The notes under the pieces are model-generated. The model did not search any database and was not told the origin of the DNA. It saw nothing but the letters and a program-made list of their open reading frames with translations. Shown here piece after piece: positions 1 to 8,798 of a stretch of DNA of 64,000 nt. Each line of letters opens with the position of its first letter. Positions within the stretch are counted from its first letter, which is position 1. The position numbers and the translations under genes are program-made. The stretch is from an uncultured Dorea sp. (lineage in GTDB: Bacteria > Bacillota > Clostridia > Lachnospirales > Lachnospiraceae): the NCBI GenBank assembly GCA_910577685.1, contig CAJTOH010000001.1:117984-181983 (forward strand), given 5' to 3'.

Positions 1-647
1 TTAATGAAGAAAAAACAATACGGAGGCTTCTTGGGACGCTTGAGCCGGTGAAAGATAAGGCGGAGATTCTTTTTGTAGACGGCGGGAGTACGGACAGGAC
101 ATTGAGCTTGATACCGGGAGAGTATACGGTTCTTCAAGGAGCGAAGGGGCGGGCTAGACAGATGAATCTTGGGGCGGAAAAGAGCAGCGGAGACGTGTTG
201 TTTTTCCTCCACTGCGACAGCGAGCTTCCCCGGGACGCCGTTGAACAGATCGAGGCGGTCATGCAAAGATACCGCGCGGGGTGTTTTGGGATTGCGTTTC
301 ATTCTAAAAATATCTGGATGAAGTGCTGCCAGATCATTTCTAACCATAGGATTAAGAACCGGAAGGTTATGTTCGGGGATCAGGGGATCTTTATCCGGCG
401 GAAGCTGTTTTTTGAGATAGGAGGATTCCCGGATCTTCCGATTATGGAGGATTACCAGTTTTCCCTTACGCTGAAAGAGATGGGTGTCAGGATTGGAATT
501 GCCGGGAAGAGGATTTACACGTCCGACCGGAGGTTCAAGAGAGGCAGACGGCTCTTGGTGATGTGGAAAATGAACCGTCTACGGGCGATGTACCGGAGAG
601 GCGTGGATATTGAGAAGATTGCAGATTTGTACAAGGACGTCAGGTAG
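1..647 (+). CDS. Family 2 glycosyltransferase (TIGR04283-like), 5' end outside window
   Basis: The reading frame is open to the left edge: codons from position 3 read NEEKTIRRLLGTLEP, which is the usual beginning of a GT-A glycosyltransferase just after the first strand. The GTG at 48 is therefore an internal codon, not the start. Visible motifs are VDGGSTDRT (nucleotide-sugar/metal site region), GRARQMNLGA and GDVLFFLHCDSELP, the last two typical of the small TIGR04283 subgroup of family 2. About 215 residues are present, close to the full length of that subgroup, so only a short N-terminus is missing. The role is sugar transfer in envelope or lipid glycosylation; the acceptor cannot be inferred. 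It converges on the GNAT-like gene, with 19 bases between the two stops. Confidence 0.85.
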   Translation, partial: NEEKTIRRLLGTLEPVKDKAEILFVDGGSTDRTLSLIPGEYTVLQGAKGRARQMNLGAEKSSGDVLFFLHCDSELPRDAVEQIEAVMQRYRAGCFGIAFHSKNIWMKCCQIISNHRIKNRKVMFGDQGIFIRRKLFFEIGGFPDLPIMEDYQFSLTLKEMGVRIGIAGKRIYTSDRRFKRGRRLLVMWKMNRLRAMYRRGVDIEKIADLYKDVR

Positions 648-666
648 TAAAGGAGATGGCGGGAGG

Positions 667-1533
667 TCACCCATTTCCTTTTCCGGACAGTGTTTTGATA
701 TACAGAACATATTGTCCGACGCATCGGAAATTCAGTTCTGACAAAACATGCTTTTCTTTATCTTGACAGAAGTATGTCATGAATTTTGCGTTTATGCGCT
801 TACATTCATTTAGAGAAGCAATCATTAATTCGCGGAATACGTTCTCCTTAAATTCACCGTCGGCAAAATTCATTCCGAAGATTTCATAATGCCCTTGATT
901 TCCTTGCAGAAAAATCGTTGCGGCAGGCGTTTCCCCTTCGTTGTAAACGAAAATCGTCCAATTATCTATCGTTTCAAGGATACGGCTGCAATTCCAGTAG
1001 GTTTCCGGGGATGGATGGTACACGGCCCTGAACTTGTCGAAATTGTTTTTTGAAATCTTTTCAATATTTTGAACCTGCTTCATCGGATGATAGCTGTCAA
1101 AGAAAAAAGAGTGATTCCATTCTTCTTCCATACGCTGGAATCCATGGGATTGGAGGAAACTAGCCGCATCCTGGTTTTCGGAAGGGAATCCGAAATACAA
1201 GGTATAACCTTCAAACCGGCTTTCCAGCAGCGCGAGCAGTTCGGTCAACGCCTGTGTTAATCCACGGTTGATATTGCACCCGGTGAGTTGAAGATACTTG
1301 TCCTCCGGAATAAGGAAATATGTAATCCACCCCTCTATATTTCCGTCCAACACAAAGAGCAGCAATTCCGAATCCTCTTCTTCGGCTGCCTTAGTTGCTC
1401 TTTCAAGGAAATCCGCCTTTGTTTTAATGCCGTCCGTATAGGTCGGATAGCTGGACTTGGCGGGATTAAGTGAAAGTTCGTAGACCATATTCCCATATTT
1501 TTCTATATCTTGTAATGCAACTTTTGCCAGCAT
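667..1533 (-). CDS. GNAT-like acetyltransferase family protein
   Basis: A 288-residue cytoplasmic protein with no signal or membrane segment. The C-terminal half has the look of a GNAT fold (a beta-strand/helix stretch around EIFGMNFADGEFKENVFRELMIASLNECKRINAKF, then a last strand YVLYIKTL). The N-terminal half also resembles a degenerate acetyltransferase domain (LLLFVLDGNIEGWITYFLIPEDKYLQL and SFLQSHGFQR). It may be a tandem-GNAT protein. The substrate is unknown. The start is supported by a GGAGG ribosome site about 10 bases upstream and by a good promoter (separate entry). It is monocistronic and converges on the glycosyltransferase. Confidence 0.6.
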   Translation of the reverse strand: MLAKVALQDIEKYGNMVYELSLNPAKSSYPTYTDGIKTKADFLERATKAAEEEDSELLLFVLDGNIEGWITYFLIPEDKYLQLTGCNINRGLTQALTELLALLESRFEGYTLYFGFPSENQDAASFLQSHGFQRMEEEWNHSFFFDSYHPMKQVQNIEKISKNNFDKFRAVYHPSPETYWNCSRILETIDNWTIFVYNEGETPAATIFLQGNQGHYEIFGMNFADGEFKENVFRELMIASLNECKRINAKFMTYFCQDKEKHVLSELNFRCVGQYVLYIKTLSGKGNG

Positions 1534-1954
1534 ATTAAATTCCTCCGTTTGTACGAATATAAAATTCCGATATAAAATCCCAAAATAATTATAGCACTAA
1601 TTTTATGGGCTTTTCAACACTTTTCCCTAACGCAGTTTTGGCGTTTTGGAGGGGGGAGGCAGGGGAAAACGCGGAGGGAAAAATGGTTTGGTGATTGCAC
1701 TTTTTCTTTCTATATGGTATACTTGCAAATAAGAATTCTAAAAGGTATTCACCTTTTATTTTCTGTCAGGCAGTTCGCCGGGTATTCAATGATTGTTTTT
1801 AGTATACAGATTATGAGATTCTTGTTCTTAAAGATTTTGTTATTCTTTAGATATTCTGCTTCACTAGGGGGTTATTTCATGATATGATGAATCCATATCA
1901 TAAGAAGTCTTTTTCAATGAATCATGGTATTCTGTAAATGAAAGGAGACTTTTT
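1534..1954. other. Intergenic region between two divergent genes
   Basis: These 421 bases hold the leftward promoter of the GNAT-like gene (1588-1617) and presumably the rightward promoter of the Rpn-like gene. The middle contains a G-rich patch (about 1645-1680) and AT-rich sequence near 1790-1870. I see no RNA gene, no clear riboswitch and no convincing open reading frame. Confidence 0.4.
1588..1617 (-). promoter_or_regulatory. Sigma-A-type promoter of the GNAT-like gene
   Basis: On the minus strand TTGAAA (1612-1617) and TATAAT (1588-1593) are separated by 18 bases. The expected start of transcription is about 45-50 bases before the ATG at 1533. Confidence 0.6.
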
Positions 1955-2914
1955 ATGACTGACACAAAAAATAGAACGCAGAAAGAAACAGATTTTATTA
2001 TGTTTCCAACGGTAGACGTATGTTTTGCCGGATTAATGGAGAATCCGATTGTGAGGAAAGGATTCTGCGGGGCGATTATGGGGATCTCACCGGAAATGAT
2101 AGGAGAGACTGAGCTTCTGCCCACACATACGCGGCGGGAGAATATCCGCGATAAGCTGGGAATTTTGGATGTGCTGGTGAAGTTGAAAGACGGGACGCGA
2201 ATCAATATGGAGATGCAGTTGAGGTATTTCGAGTTCTGGGATGAAAGGGCGTTATTTTATCTCAGTAAGATGTTTGCGGGACAGTTAGAGCTTGGGGACT
2301 CTTATGAGAAGCTGCAGAAATGCATCCATGTAAGTATTCTCGATTTTGTCCGGTTCCCGGAGGATGAGAAATGTTACCGGACCATACACTTCCGGGATGA
2401 TGAAAGTAAAGATATTTACAATGATAAGATGGAGCTTAAGATTCTGGAACTTCGGAAGCTGCCGAAGGAAGTGAAGACGGGAGAGGAGATCGTCAATTGG
2501 ATGCGTTTCCTGAATGGGAAAAGCAGGGAGGAGTTTGAGCTGATGGCAGGGAAGAACGAATATTTAGGAGAAGCGTATGAAGCGCTGCAGAGGTTAAGCG
2601 CGGATGACAGGAGACGGTTGGAGTATGAAGAACGTGATAAGGCGCTGAAAGATTATAATACACAGATGAACAGCGCGAGAAGGCAGGGGCAGAAGATCGG
2701 TGAGGAGATTGGAGAGAAGCGGGGTGAGGAGATTGGAGAGAAGCGGGGACAGAAGATAGGCGAGGAGATAGGAATAAATGCCGGTATTCAGTTAACACTA
2801 AAAGTATTAAACCTGTATGCAGAGGGAAAAACTGCAGAGGAAATCATGACAGAGTGTGGCACGAGTATAGAGAAAGTGCGGATGATTTTACAAAATGTAA
2901 AAGACGGTATCTAA
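1955..2914 (+). CDS. Rpn-family recombination-promoting nuclease / PD-(D/E)XK transposase-like protein
   Basis: A 319-residue protein of the widespread Rpn/YhgA-like group (PD-(D/E)XK nuclease family transposase). The N-terminal half carries the nuclease core: DKLGILDVLVKLKDGTRINMEMQ supplies the conserved Asp and the E-x-Q motif in place of ExK. After a helical middle section the C-terminus is a low-complexity charged tail in which GEEIGEKR-like units repeat about three times (2690-2775), ending in a small helical domain, as is common for this family. The start has a good AAAGGAG site 6-7 bases upstream. Such genes occur in many copies and are thought to act in DNA recombination; I see no flanking inverted repeats. 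Confidence 0.8.
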   Translation: MTDTKNRTQKETDFIMFPTVDVCFAGLMENPIVRKGFCGAIMGISPEMIGETELLPTHTRRENIRDKLGILDVLVKLKDGTRINMEMQLRYFEFWDERALFYLSKMFAGQLELGDSYEKLQKCIHVSILDFVRFPEDEKCYRTIHFRDDESKDIYNDKMELKILELRKLPKEVKTGEEIVNWMRFLNGKSREEFELMAGKNEYLGEAYEALQRLSADDRRRLEYEERDKALKDYNTQMNSARRQGQKIGEEIGEKRGEEIGEKRGQKIGEEIGINAGIQLTLKVLNLYAEGKTAEEIMTECGTSIEKVRMILQNVKDGI

Positions 2915-2960
2915 AGAATAATCGAATGGGGACTTTTGGAAAAAGGATGGTGGGGATCAA

Positions 2961-3698
2961 GTGAAGCAGATTTTACTGGTGGAGGATGATTTGAGCCTAA
3001 TTGGCGGGCTTTCTTTCGCTGTCAAAAAAGAGGGATACGGAGTGGAGGTTGCCCGTACGATCCTTGAAGCGGACAGGCTTTGGTGCGGCGGCAAATACGA
3101 CTTGGTCATTTTGGACGTCTCCCTTCCCGACGGATCTGGTTTCGACTTGTGCAAAAAGATGCGCATGTCCTCAAATGTGCCGATTATGTTTTTGACTGCC
3201 GCGGATGAAGAGACGGATATCGTCATGGGGCTTGATATCGGCGGGGACGATTACATCACAAAACCGTTTAAGCTGGCAGTATTTCTTTCAAGAGTCAATG
3301 CTTTGCTCCGCAGAAGCAGCAATTTCCCCCGGACGAAGCCGGAACTTTATTCCAATGATATCAAGGTGGAACTGACCAAAGGAGAAGTCTATAAAAGAGA
3401 CGAACAGCTTGACCTGACGGCCAGCGAATATAAGCTTCTGTGTCTGTTCATGGAGAATCCCGGCGTCGTGCTTTCACCGGAGAAGATTTTAGGCAGGCTG
3501 TGGGACTGCAATGAAAACTATATAGATAATCAGACGCTTACGGCCTATATACGCAGACTTCGCATAAAGATAGAGGACGATCCCGGAAAACCGGAGAGAA
3601 TCGTGACCGTGCGCCGCATGGGCTATAAATGGAATACGGTTGAGGGAAGCCGGGAACATGTTGTAGAGGTGCATTATGAAGATACTGGCAAATCGTAA
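2961..3698 (+). CDS. OmpR/PhoB-type response regulator
   Basis: A receiver domain (residues 1-115) with the acidic pocket EDD and phospho-acceptor Asp at about residue 52 (VILDVSLPDGSG), the conserved Lys in ITKPF, and a winged-helix DNA-binding domain (about 130-230, ending VRRMGYKWN). It starts with GTG behind a purine-rich site. It overlaps the kinase gene by 23 bases, so the two are translationally coupled. With the short-loop kinase and an FtsX-type ABC exporter downstream, the arrangement matches BceRS/VanRS-like systems that sense cell-wall-active peptides; the ligand is not known. Confidence 0.9.
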   Translation: MKQILLVEDDLSLIGGLSFAVKKEGYGVEVARTILEADRLWCGGKYDLVILDVSLPDGSGFDLCKKMRMSSNVPIMFLTAADEETDIVMGLDIGGDDYITKPFKLAVFLSRVNALLRRSSNFPRTKPELYSNDIKVELTKGEVYKRDEQLDLTASEYKLLCLFMENPGVVLSPEKILGRLWDCNENYIDNQTLTAYIRRLRIKIEDDPGKPERIVTVRRMGYKWNTVEGSREHVVEVHYEDTGKS

Positions 3699-4707
3699 AA
3701 TCAAGGCGCTGTTCTATAAAATCCTGTTATGTATAATGGGATTTTCATTATTTTTAGCGGTATTCTTACAGCTTGGTCTAAGGCATACGGCGCTTTATAT
3801 CGGAATCAGCGCTTGGGGAATGGGAAGTTTAATTATGGCGTCCTGCTACGGATATTTTAAAGAGCAGAATGAGATCATGGAAAATGCGGCAAAGCAGGTA
3901 AGGGAATATATCGCCGGCAATAAAGACGCGCGTATTGAGTGCTGCGAGGAGGGGGAGCTATACAGGCTGTTCCATGAGGTAAATACTCTGGCCGCAATTC
4001 TCAGCGGGCATATTGAAAGCGAAGGAAAAAAGAAGATATTTTTAAAGAACTTGATCTCAGATATTTCTCATCAGTTAAAGACACCTCTGGCAGCCTTAAA
4101 TATCTATATCGGGATTTTGCTGGGGGAGGCGGAAAACCAGCCGACGGTCAAAGAGTTTGCGAGACTTTCCGAGCAGGAACTGGAACGGATTGAAACCTTG
4201 GTACAAAACCTGTTGAAAATCTCGAAATTTGACGCCGGTACGATCGTAATGGAAAAGACGCCGGAGAATATATCTGAGATGATGGAGCGGATAAAGACGC
4301 AATTTTCGTTTCGGGCAGGACGGGAGGGGAAAGATCTTGTCCTTTCGGGAGACGATGCGATAGATTTTGTCTGTGACCGTAACTGGTTGATGGAAGCTGT
4401 GATTAATATAGTAAAAAATGCTTTGGATCACACTGGAAACGGGGGAACGGTAAGGATTGAATGGAAACAGTCGGCGTCTGCCCTCCAGATCGCCGTAAAA
4501 GATAACGGGAGCGGAATTCATCCGGAGGATCTGTACTATATCTTTAAGAGATTTTACCGAAGCCGGTATTCTAAGGATACGAAGGGAATTGGTCTGGGAC
4601 TGGCTCTTGCAAAGTCTATTATAGAAACCCATGGAGGTACTGTCGCGGTCGACAGCGAATTAGGCTTTGGAACCACATTTTATATAGTTTTTCCTATTCA
4701 TAAATAG
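3676..4707 (+). CDS. Sensor histidine kinase, short-loop (BceS-like)
   Basis: 343 residues. Two membrane segments lie close together in the first 60 residues with almost no extracytoplasmic part, as in intramembrane-sensing kinases that rely on the partner ABC transporter for signal detection. The H-box is SDISHQLKTPL (His about 132), followed by the N-box NIVKNALDHT, G1 DNGSGI and G2 GIGLGLALAKS, all intact. It is the cognate partner of the preceding regulator (overlapping genes). The transporter downstream, likely its co-sensor and target, has a broken ATPase (see that entry). Confidence 0.9.
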   Translation: MKILANRKIKALFYKILLCIMGFSLFLAVFLQLGLRHTALYIGISAWGMGSLIMASCYGYFKEQNEIMENAAKQVREYIAGNKDARIECCEEGELYRLFHEVNTLAAILSGHIESEGKKKIFLKNLISDISHQLKTPLAALNIYIGILLGEAENQPTVKEFARLSEQELERIETLVQNLLKISKFDAGTIVMEKTPENISEMMERIKTQFSFRAGREGKDLVLSGDDAIDFVCDRNWLMEAVINIVKNALDHTGNGGTVRIEWKQSASALQIAVKDNGSGIHPEDLYYIFKRFYRSRYSKDTKGIGLGLALAKSIIETHGGTVAVDSELGFGTTFYIVFPIHK

Positions 4708-4905
4708 TTTTTTCGGCGTTGTCTGCGGCCGGAACAGGAGTAATATCCGCTGTCTGCGGACGAAGCAGAAATAATTCCTGCAAAATTGCAGGATAATTGC
4801 AATATGACGGCAGGGTTGGCATGATATGCTTTCTTTACATCGAAGACGATGAGGAAAAACGTGTTCGATGAACGAATTTTTATGGAGAAAGAGGTGTTTT
4901 TATCT

Positions 4906-5478
4906 ATGGATTTGTTGGAAGTAAGATCAATTTGCAAAACCTACGGAGAAGGGGACGCAGCCGTACATGCCTTGAAAAAAGTGAGTTTTTCTGTGCCAAA
5001 GGGAGAATTCGTCGCGGTTGTCGGGGAGTCCGGATCAGGAAAGAGTACGCTGCTTAACGTGATCGGCGCGCTGGACGCGCCTACCTTCGGCAAGGTTTAT
5101 ATTGACGGCAAGGATATCTTTGGGATGAAAGAGAAAAACCTTACGGTCTTTCGCCGCAGGAATATCGGGTTTATTTTCCAGAGTTTTCACCTGATTCCCG
5201 AATTGACGGTCGAGCAGAATATTATCTTCCCGCTGCTGCTTGATTACCAGAGGCCGGACAGGAAATATCTGGAGGAGCTGCTTGCAGTATTAAACCTCAC
5301 GGAGCGCCGGCGGCATCTGCCGAGCCAGTTATCCGGCGGCCAGCAGCAAAGAACAGCGATCGGGCGCGCCCTGATTAGCCGTCCTGCCCTTATTCTCGCC
5401 GACGAACCGACGGGGAATCTTGATACGCAGAACAGCAGAGGGCGGACCGCATCCTGCAGGTATCGGACGGGACGCTGA
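4906..5478 (+). CDS. ABC transporter ATPase (LolD/BceA-like), 3' part deleted and out of frame
   Basis: The protein has Walker A (GESGSGKST), Q-loop (FIFQSFHLIP), signature (LSGGQQQR) and Walker B with D-loop (LILADEPTGNLD), then becomes unrelated sequence and stops at 5478. In another frame the bases from about 5439 to 5504 read RADRILQVSDGTLTDLGRCGE and a stop, the normal C-terminus of this family, whose TGA overlaps the permease ATG as ATGA. Roughly 35 codons, including the switch/H-loop histidine, are therefore missing by a deletion that is not a multiple of three. I chose ATG 4906, which follows a purine-rich ribosome site and gives the family-typical N-terminus. The product should bind but not normally hydrolyse ATP, so the transporter is probably inactive unless another ATPase substitutes. 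Confidence 0.75.
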   Translation: MDLLEVRSICKTYGEGDAAVHALKKVSFSVPKGEFVAVVGESGSGKSTLLNVIGALDAPTFGKVYIDGKDIFGMKEKNLTVFRRRNIGFIFQSFHLIPELTVEQNIIFPLLLDYQRPDRKYLEELLAVLNLTERRRHLPSQLSGGQQQRTAIGRALISRPALILADEPTGNLDTQNSRGRTASCRYRTGR

Positions 5479-5500
5479 CAGATCTGGGGAGGTGCGGGGA

Positions 5501-7831
5501 ATGAATAATTATCTTAGTCTAATCCCGATTTCTGCCCGCGTCAACAGGCGGCAGAATCGAATGACCCTTCTGTGCATTATGATTTCGGTGTTTCTTGTAA
5601 CGGCTATGTTCAGTGTGGCGGATATGTTTATCCGTTCGAACAGCGCCGCCATGCAGGAGAAACACGGGAACTGGCATATCCGGATTGACAATATTTCACA
5701 GGATACGGCGGAAGAGATCGGCCGCAGGCCGGATGTCTCGGCCGTGGGATGGTTGGATTCATTCAACGTTGACGGGGATCAGCCATATGAGATCGGCAGG
5801 AAAAAGGCCGCGCTGTACGGCACGGATGCGGCCTATCTGACACAGCTTGCAAACGGTCTGGAAGAAGGGCGTTTCCCGGAAAACGACAATGAGGTCATAC
5901 TAAGCAGCAACGCCAAACGTGCTATGGATGCAGAGGTCGGAGGCCGTGTAACCGTGCATACGCCTGCCGGAGACGCCGACTTTACCATATCTGGTTTTGG
6001 TTCGGATGACAAAGCATATTATCAGGGACAGACCTATCTGGTCGGCGTGTATCTGACGCTTGATTCGTTCCGTGGGCTTATGGCTGAAAACGGGATCGGA
6101 GAAAATAAAGCTTTATATGTGAAGTTTCAGAATGTGATGAAGGCGTCCAAAGCCGGGGAGGATATCCGGCGGCAATATAATCCGGAGGATGGAAGTATCT
6201 CCGAAAATATTGCGGTTATGGGCGTCGCTGGACAAAGCGGCGATCAGTCCGTAAAAAATATCTACGGGATTGCTGCCGTGCTGTTTATGATGGTATTACT
6301 GGCAGGGGTATTGATGATATCCGGCAGCCTGAACAGTAATGTGGCTCAGCGTACAAAATTCTTTGGCATGATGCGGTGCATCGGCGCGAGCCGCGGGCAG
6401 ATTATCCGGTTTGTGCGTATGGAAGCATTGAACTGGTGCAAAACGGCCGTCCCGGCCGGACTGTTGCTGGGGACGCTGGCAAGCTTTGGGATATGCGCAT
6501 ATCTTCGGTACGGCATAGGAGGAGAGTTTGCAGCTATGCAGGTATTTGCCTTGAGTCCGGCCGGACTTGGCAGCGGCGTGCTGATCGGTACTTCAGCCGT
6601 TTTGTTAGCGGCGCAGGCGCCTGCAAAGCGGGCGGCCAAAGTCTCCCCGGCGTCGGCGGTTTCCGGCAATGAGGAGACAATATCGTGGAAACGGGGCGCG
6701 ATAAAAGGGAACATAGGAAGAGTGGAAAGCGCTTTGGGCATCCACCACGCGGCGGCTTCCGGAAAGAACTTGTTCCTTATGACTTCTTCTTTTGCACTCA
6801 CGATTATTCTGGCCCTTTGTTTCTCGATCGGCTTGGATTTTGCACAGGAGCTTTTGCCTTCTTTGAAATCCTGGCAGCCGGATCTTACCCTCAACGGTTA
6901 TGCCAACGCGCCTGTCCTTGAACAGGAGATCGAAGATGATATCAATCGCATATCAGGGGTGGAGCATACCTTTGGGACTTCGTATCAGGAGAATCTTCCG
7001 GTTGTTTCTTCCCGTCAGGGTATCGGCAGTATTAATCTGGAATCCTATGATGAAGGCTTGCTTGACAGTGCAAAGGACGAAGTGGTCGAGGGGGATCTGT
7101 CGGATATTTATGGGGACAGCGGAAAGGCCGCGATTGTCTATTATCAAGATAACCCGCTGAAGGTGGGGGATACGATTCTGATTGCAGGGCAAAAAGTCGA
7201 GATAGCCTGCTCCATATCCGCCGGCCTGTTTCCGGAAGAATCCCTTGTGATCTGCTCCAAAGAAACCTTCGAAAGATTGACGGGCGAGCAGAGGTATACG
7301 ATGATCGGCGTCCTCCTTAACGCCGCAGCCGATGACGAAACTGTGCGGCAGATCAGCAGGTTTGCCGGAAGCGATGTGATTTTTTCTGACGTCCGGGAAC
7401 AAAATCGGCAGAGTAATACCACTTATATGGCCACGAAAGTCTGCATATATGGTTTTTTGGCAATTATCGGAATGGTCACAATGTTTTATATTATGAACAC
7501 TATTTCCATCAGCGCGGCTTCCCGGACAAAACAGTATGGCGTTATGAGGGCCGTCGGCATGGACGCGGGAGGGCTTACGCGGATGATAGCCGCGGAAACG
7601 TTTACCTACGCCCTGTCCGGCCTTATAGTCGGGGTGGGGATCGGGCTTCCGTTACGCTATTTCCTCCATGTCCGGCTGCTTACGCGGTATTTTGGAATGG
7701 CGTGGCATATGCCGTGGACAATGCTGTGTGCGGCCGCCTTGTTTGTCATGGCCTGCGCTGCCGCCGCGATCTATGCGCCGGCAAAAAGGATTCGGAGTAT
7801 GGCGATTATAGACACGATTAACGAACTGTAA
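5501..7831 (+). CDS. FtsX-like ABC transporter permease
   Basis: About 776 residues. The first membrane segment is near residues 25-45, followed by an extracytoplasmic domain, three membrane segments of the first FtsX module (about 260-395), a further segment near residue 430, a second extracytoplasmic domain, and a final FtsX module of three segments (about 650-775). This is the ten-helix layout of macrolide/peptide exporter permeases. ATG 5501 overlaps the ancestral stop of the ATPase gene and follows GGGGAGG, so upstream in-frame codons are not part of it. It forms one unit with the preceding ATPase and two-component genes. The reading frame is intact although its ATPase partner is damaged. 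Confidence 0.85.
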   Translation: MNNYLSLIPISARVNRRQNRMTLLCIMISVFLVTAMFSVADMFIRSNSAAMQEKHGNWHIRIDNISQDTAEEIGRRPDVSAVGWLDSFNVDGDQPYEIGRKKAALYGTDAAYLTQLANGLEEGRFPENDNEVILSSNAKRAMDAEVGGRVTVHTPAGDADFTISGFGSDDKAYYQGQTYLVGVYLTLDSFRGLMAENGIGENKALYVKFQNVMKASKAGEDIRRQYNPEDGSISENIAVMGVAGQSGDQSVKNIYGIAAVLFMMVLLAGVLMISGSLNSNVAQRTKFFGMMRCIGASRGQIIRFVRMEALNWCKTAVPAGLLLGTLASFGICAYLRYGIGGEFAAMQVFALSPAGLGSGVLIGTSAVLLAAQAPAKRAAKVSPASAVSGNEETISWKRGAIKGNIGRVESALGIHHAAASGKNLFLMTSSFALTIILALCFSIGLDFAQELLPSLKSWQPDLTLNGYANAPVLEQEIEDDINRISGVEHTFGTSYQENLPVVSSRQGIGSINLESYDEGLLDSAKDEVVEGDLSDIYGDSGKAAIVYYQDNPLKVGDTILIAGQKVEIACSISAGLFPEESLVICSKETFERLTGEQRYTMIGVLLNAAADDETVRQISRFAGSDVIFSDVREQNRQSNTTYMATKVCIYGFLAIIGMVTMFYIMNTISISAASRTKQYGVMRAVGMDAGGLTRMIAAETFTYALSGLIVGVGIGLPLRYFLHVRLLTRYFGMAWHMPWTMLCAAALFVMACAAAAIYAPAKRIRSMAIIDTINEL

Positions 7832-7877
7832 AAAGGCGGTCAAAAAAACAGCGCCTGAAAATAAGAGGGGGAAAAGG

Positions 7878-8687
7878 ATGCGGTTAGAAGAATTAGCAGA
7901 AAGAATCCGTTTGCCGAAAGAGGCATGGGAGTCAGTACGCCGGGAACGGATTGACGGGAAAGAATACGGTATCTTGAAGGACGTATTTTATCAGGATACC
8001 GAACAGTTTGTTATTCAATGGAAGGAAATGGACGGGCGTTTTGCGTGGGCTTTGGAATTCTTCCTGAAGCTGGCGGCCGATACCTATGAAGAATACCGGA
8101 AGAGAGGATATGCGGACAAGGTGTTTGACCAGACGTTCTATGATATTACAATCTGGTGCGGCGAATGTTACAGGAAGCATGGCGTATACGGCCTTGAGGA
8201 ACTTTTGTGGCTGGGGCAGTCCGTGAAGATGGAGCTGTTCCGGCTTGGAAGGCTGCAGTTTGAACCGATTCGTGTCAGGAAGGATATGAAAGGGAAGAAT
8301 TGCGAGGTTTTTGCGGGAACGAAAGCGCTGAATGTACATATCCCTGCCGGGGAGCCGTTGGCGTATGAGGAGTGCCAAAAGTCTTTCGAACAGGCTTTGG
8401 AATTCTTCGGCGGAGAATATCGGGTGTTCGTTTGTGACTCCTGGCTTTTGTCCCCTCATCTAAAGGAGATACTTCCGGAATCAAGCAATATCATCCGTTT
8501 CCGGAATCTCTTTGAGGTTACGGAGGTCCGTTACGATTTTTTGCAGGCGGAACAGAGGATTTTTGGAGAAATATTAGAGGATAAGCGGCAGTATCCGGAA
8601 GATACGTTTCTCCAGAGAACGGCAAAGAAGTACGTCGTTTCAGGAAATAATCTTGGTGTAGGCGCCGGTTTTTTTATACGGGATTAA
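7878..8687 (+). CDS. Acyltransferase-domain protein (NAT_N/GNAT_C-like, DUF5596 type)
   Basis: A 269-residue soluble protein resembling the Clostridia family annotated as acyltransferase domain-containing protein. It has an N-terminal helical domain (LEELAERIRLPKEAW) and a C-terminal GNAT-like domain with LNVHIPAGEPLAYEECQKSF and VCDSWLLSPHLKEILPESSNIIRF. The last motif is characteristic of that family. Substrate and pathway are not established. The start follows GAGGGGG. There is only a 46-base gap after the permease gene, but no functional link is evident. Confidence 0.6.
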   Translation: MRLEELAERIRLPKEAWESVRRERIDGKEYGILKDVFYQDTEQFVIQWKEMDGRFAWALEFFLKLAADTYEEYRKRGYADKVFDQTFYDITIWCGECYRKHGVYGLEELLWLGQSVKMELFRLGRLQFEPIRVRKDMKGKNCEVFAGTKALNVHIPAGEPLAYEECQKSFEQALEFFGGEYRVFVCDSWLLSPHLKEILPESSNIIRFRNLFEVTEVRYDFLQAEQRIFGEILEDKRQYPEDTFLQRTAKKYVVSGNNLGVGAGFFIRD

Positions 8688-8798
8688 GCAGAAGGAGGGC
8701 ATGTACGGCGGGTTAGCGTTTTATCTTGAACCGAGAAGAGTTTAATGTTAATATTAGAATAAATCTAAAAAAGAATCAGAAATATGAGGTAGACTGAG

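Noticed and set aside
1..47. GTG at 48 as start of the first glycosyltransferase
   Set aside because: Upstream codons continue the family-typical N-terminal sequence (NEEKTIRRLL), so the gene begins before the window.
2690..2775. Short repeats GEEIGEKR in the Rpn-like gene as a mobile or regulatory repeat
   Set aside because: This charged, repeated tail is common in this nuclease family and stays in frame.
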